Source: JACQFZ01 sp036396275 (GTDB taxonomy: Bacteria; Pseudomonadota; Gammaproteobacteria; Acidiferrobacterales; Sulfurifustaceae). From it: a stretch of DNA of 7,448 nucleotides. Of this stretch, positions 5,845 to 7,448 are shown piece after piece. The notes under the pieces were generated by a model. The model had not been told where the DNA came from. It worked only from the letters and a program-made list of their open reading frames with translations, and did no database searches. The position numbers and the translations under genes are program-made. Within the stretch, counting starts at the first letter, position 1, and each line of letters begins with the position of its first letter. Where the stretch lies: contig DASWLD010000153.1 in assembly GCA_036396275.1 (NCBI GenBank), forward strand, positions 1-7,448, written 5' to 3'.

Positions 5845-7347
5845 ATGGCAACGATAGTCGAACAACTCCGTACGCCGAAAATCGAGTCGCGGCGCGGCGA
5901 CCTCTCGCTTGGGGAACTGGACGGGTACAGCGCAGTGGCCTTGTTGCTGGCACCGGAGCGCGTGCGCCTGCGCGGCCTGCCCTACGGTCGTGAGATCGAA
6001 GAACGCATGCAGCGAGCGAATTATAAGCTCGACGGCGGATCGCCTTTCATTACGGATCTTCCCAATCGACGCGGCACGCGTATCGCGCTCGCTGCACTCA
6101 AATCGGGCGCCAGCGCGTTCGATCGATTGACGATCGCCCGCAAGCTCGTCGCTGCCCAAATGGAACAATGTTCCGAAAGCCTCGCGCTGGCAACAACGGG
6201 GTTCGATGCAAACACGCGCGACGGCGCGCTCGAGGCGTTGATCGCGGCCGCGCTGGCGGCGAGTTTCGAAATGCCTCGCTTCAAAAGCGCGCCGGACAAA
6301 TCGAGACCGTTGAAACGCCTCGTGGCGTACGGGTCGATGGGCGAGTCCGTCAGCGCACGATCGATCGCCGCGGCCCGGGGGAACAATCTGGCGCGCCACC
6401 TCACCGCGCTGCCTCCGAATGAACTCACGCCCGATCGCTATCGGCGCGAAGCCCAGAAGCTTGCGCGAACGTTCGGGTGGCGCAGTGAGTTCTCCGATAT
6501 GAAAAAACTACAGCGCCTCGGCGCCGGCGCGTTCATCGCCGTCGCGCAAGGCAGCCCCAAACCGGACGCCGGGATCTTGCATTTGCGTTATTCACCGCGC
6601 CGGGCATCGAAACAGACGCCGGTCGCGCTCGTTGGCAAGGGCATTTGCTTCGATACCGGCGGCACCAATCTGAAGAGCGCGAAGCACATGCACGGCATGC
6701 ACGAGGATATGGAAGGCAGTGCGGTCGCCCTGGGTACGCTGCTGGCGCTGTCGGAATTGAAGGTCGACTTTCCGGTGGATTGCTGGCTGGCGTTGGCGCA
6801 GAACCACATCGGCCCGAAGGCGTATCGGCAGAACGAAGTCATCACGTCGGCGAGCGGCACGACGATAGAGATCGTGCACACCGACGCCGAAGGCCGCATG
6901 GTCTTGGCCGACACGTTGACGCTCGCCGCGCGCGCGAACCCGCGCCTCATTATCGACTACGCGACATTGACGGGTTCCTGCATCGGCGCGCTCGGTACCC
7001 GCATGAGCGGGGTCTTAACAAACCGCCGCGATTGGATTTCGACGCTGATCGACGCGGGTGAAGCGTCGGGCGAACGCGTCTGGCCGTTTCCGCTGCCGAC
7101 CGATTACGACGAGCTGCTGAAGAGCGACATCGCCGACGTGAAGCAATGCACGGTCGACGGCAATGCGGATCATATTCTCGCGGCGTTGTTCTTACGGCGC
7201 TTCGTGCCGAAACAGATCGGGTGGGTACACGTCGACCTGGCGAGCGGAAACAACAAAGGGGGCTTGGCGCACATTCCCACCGACGTTACCGGATTCGGCG
7301 TGCGCTTCGCGCTGAACTTGCTGTTGGATCGAAAACTAAGCACATAG
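5845..7347 (+). CDS. pepA: M17 family leucyl (cytosol) aminopeptidase
   Basis: This 500-residue protein is a cytosolic two-metal aminopeptidase that removes N-terminal residues from peptides. The C-terminal catalytic half has the complete M17 set. Lys265 (VGKG) and Asp270 (FDTGG) are metal ligands and Lys277 (NLK) is catalytic. Asp288 (EDMEG) and Asp347/Glu349 are metal ligands, and Arg351 (TDAEGR) is the catalytic arginine. DYATLTGSCIGALG (371-384) and the closing GFGVRFALNLL (483-493) also match. Two usually conserved positions differ: the Asn before TDAEGR is His345, and the Lys of the MKxDM motif is His286. The N-terminal domain (1-160) is divergent and not recognisable on its own. The length matches bacterial PepA-type enzymes. 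No good Shine-Dalgarno precedes the ATG (the nearest AAGG is 27 bases away), and no other in-frame start was found nearby. It is transcribed away from the pdh operon with no evident functional link. A second DNA-binding role like that of E. coli PepA cannot be inferred. Confidence 0.92.
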   Translation: MATIVEQLRTPKIESRRGDLSLGELDGYSAVALLLAPERVRLRGLPYGREIEERMQRANYKLDGGSPFITDLPNRRGTRIALAALKSGASAFDRLTIARKLVAAQMEQCSESLALATTGFDANTRDGALEALIAAALAASFEMPRFKSAPDKSRPLKRLVAYGSMGESVSARSIAAARGNNLARHLTALPPNELTPDRYRREAQKLARTFGWRSEFSDMKKLQRLGAGAFIAVAQGSPKPDAGILHLRYSPRRASKQTPVALVGKGICFDTGGTNLKSAKHMHGMHEDMEGSAVALGTLLALSELKVDFPVDCWLALAQNHIGPKAYRQNEVITSASGTTIEIVHTDAEGRMVLADTLTLAARANPRLIIDYATLTGSCIGALGTRMSGVLTNRRDWISTLIDAGEASGERVWPFPLPTDYDELLKSDIADVKQCTVDGNADHILAALFLRRFVPKQIGWVHVDLASGNNKGGLAHIPTDVTGFGVRFALNLLLDRKLST

Positions 7348-7448
7348 AACGACGAGGGAACTGCCCGGCCAGCCGTTCGGATCGACGCGAATCGAATCCG
7401 CCACGCGCGCATACCGGGATGCTAGACGATGCGATTAAACCAAAGCAG

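Noticed and set aside
7336..7434. Minus-strand open stretch reading RVADSIRVDPNGWPGSSL then VVLCA and stop, overlapping the end of pepA
   Set aside because: It looks protein-like but has an in-frame TAA immediately upstream (7435-7437) and no ATG start. At about 32 codons near the window edge it cannot be supported as a convergent gene tail.
7348..7448. Possible terminator or start of a downstream gene after pepA
   Set aside because: No stem with a T-run was found, and the ATG at 7429 is followed by only a few codons before the window ends.

Overview
The window is about 60% G+C by eye and looks like chromosomal DNA from a proteobacterium, probably of the gamma or beta class. The evidence for this is the dense coding, the REP-type palindrome with the remains of its RayT transposase, and the style of the pyruvate dehydrogenase and M17 aminopeptidase genes. 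The placement is an inference and no species is claimed.

Layout from left to right. Positions 1-405 (minus) hold the 5' part of a DUF962/Mpo1-like membrane protein gene that runs off the window. Positions 406-773 hold no intact gene. They contain a strong small hairpin, the C-terminal end of a decayed addiction-module antidote gene, the first ~45 codons of a broken RayT (REP-associated Y1 transposase) joined to it, and a REP palindrome with the GTAG foot. Positions 774-5689 (minus) hold a three-gene operon for a 2-oxoacid dehydrogenase complex, transcribed E1 alpha -> E1 beta -> one 913-residue protein that fuses a complete E2 acyltransferase to a complete E3 dihydrolipoamide dehydrogenase. 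A 155-bp divergent intergenic region follows, then a 500-residue M17 leucyl aminopeptidase on the plus strand (5845-7347). The last ~100 bases show no supportable gene.

The operon products should act as one machine. The E1 alpha/beta heterotetramer decarboxylates a 2-oxoacid, most likely pyruvate, with thiamine diphosphate. It acylates the single lipoyl domain at the N terminus of the fusion protein. The E2 core transfers the acyl group to CoA, and the attached E3 half re-oxidises dihydrolipoamide with FAD and NAD+.

Two things stand out. One is the complete E2-E3 fusion, which has an Asn in place of the usual Asp in the E2 DHRxxDG motif. The other is a pair of related AT-rich palindromic elements built from GTGAAAA-type heptamers, one in each of the two intergenic gaps of the operon. 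They lie exactly between the upstream stop codon and the downstream Shine-Dalgarno sequence. In one of them the repeat itself encodes the last codon and stop of E1 alpha. They could be dispersed repeats that settled in the operon, RNA hairpins that link termination to re-initiation, or both.
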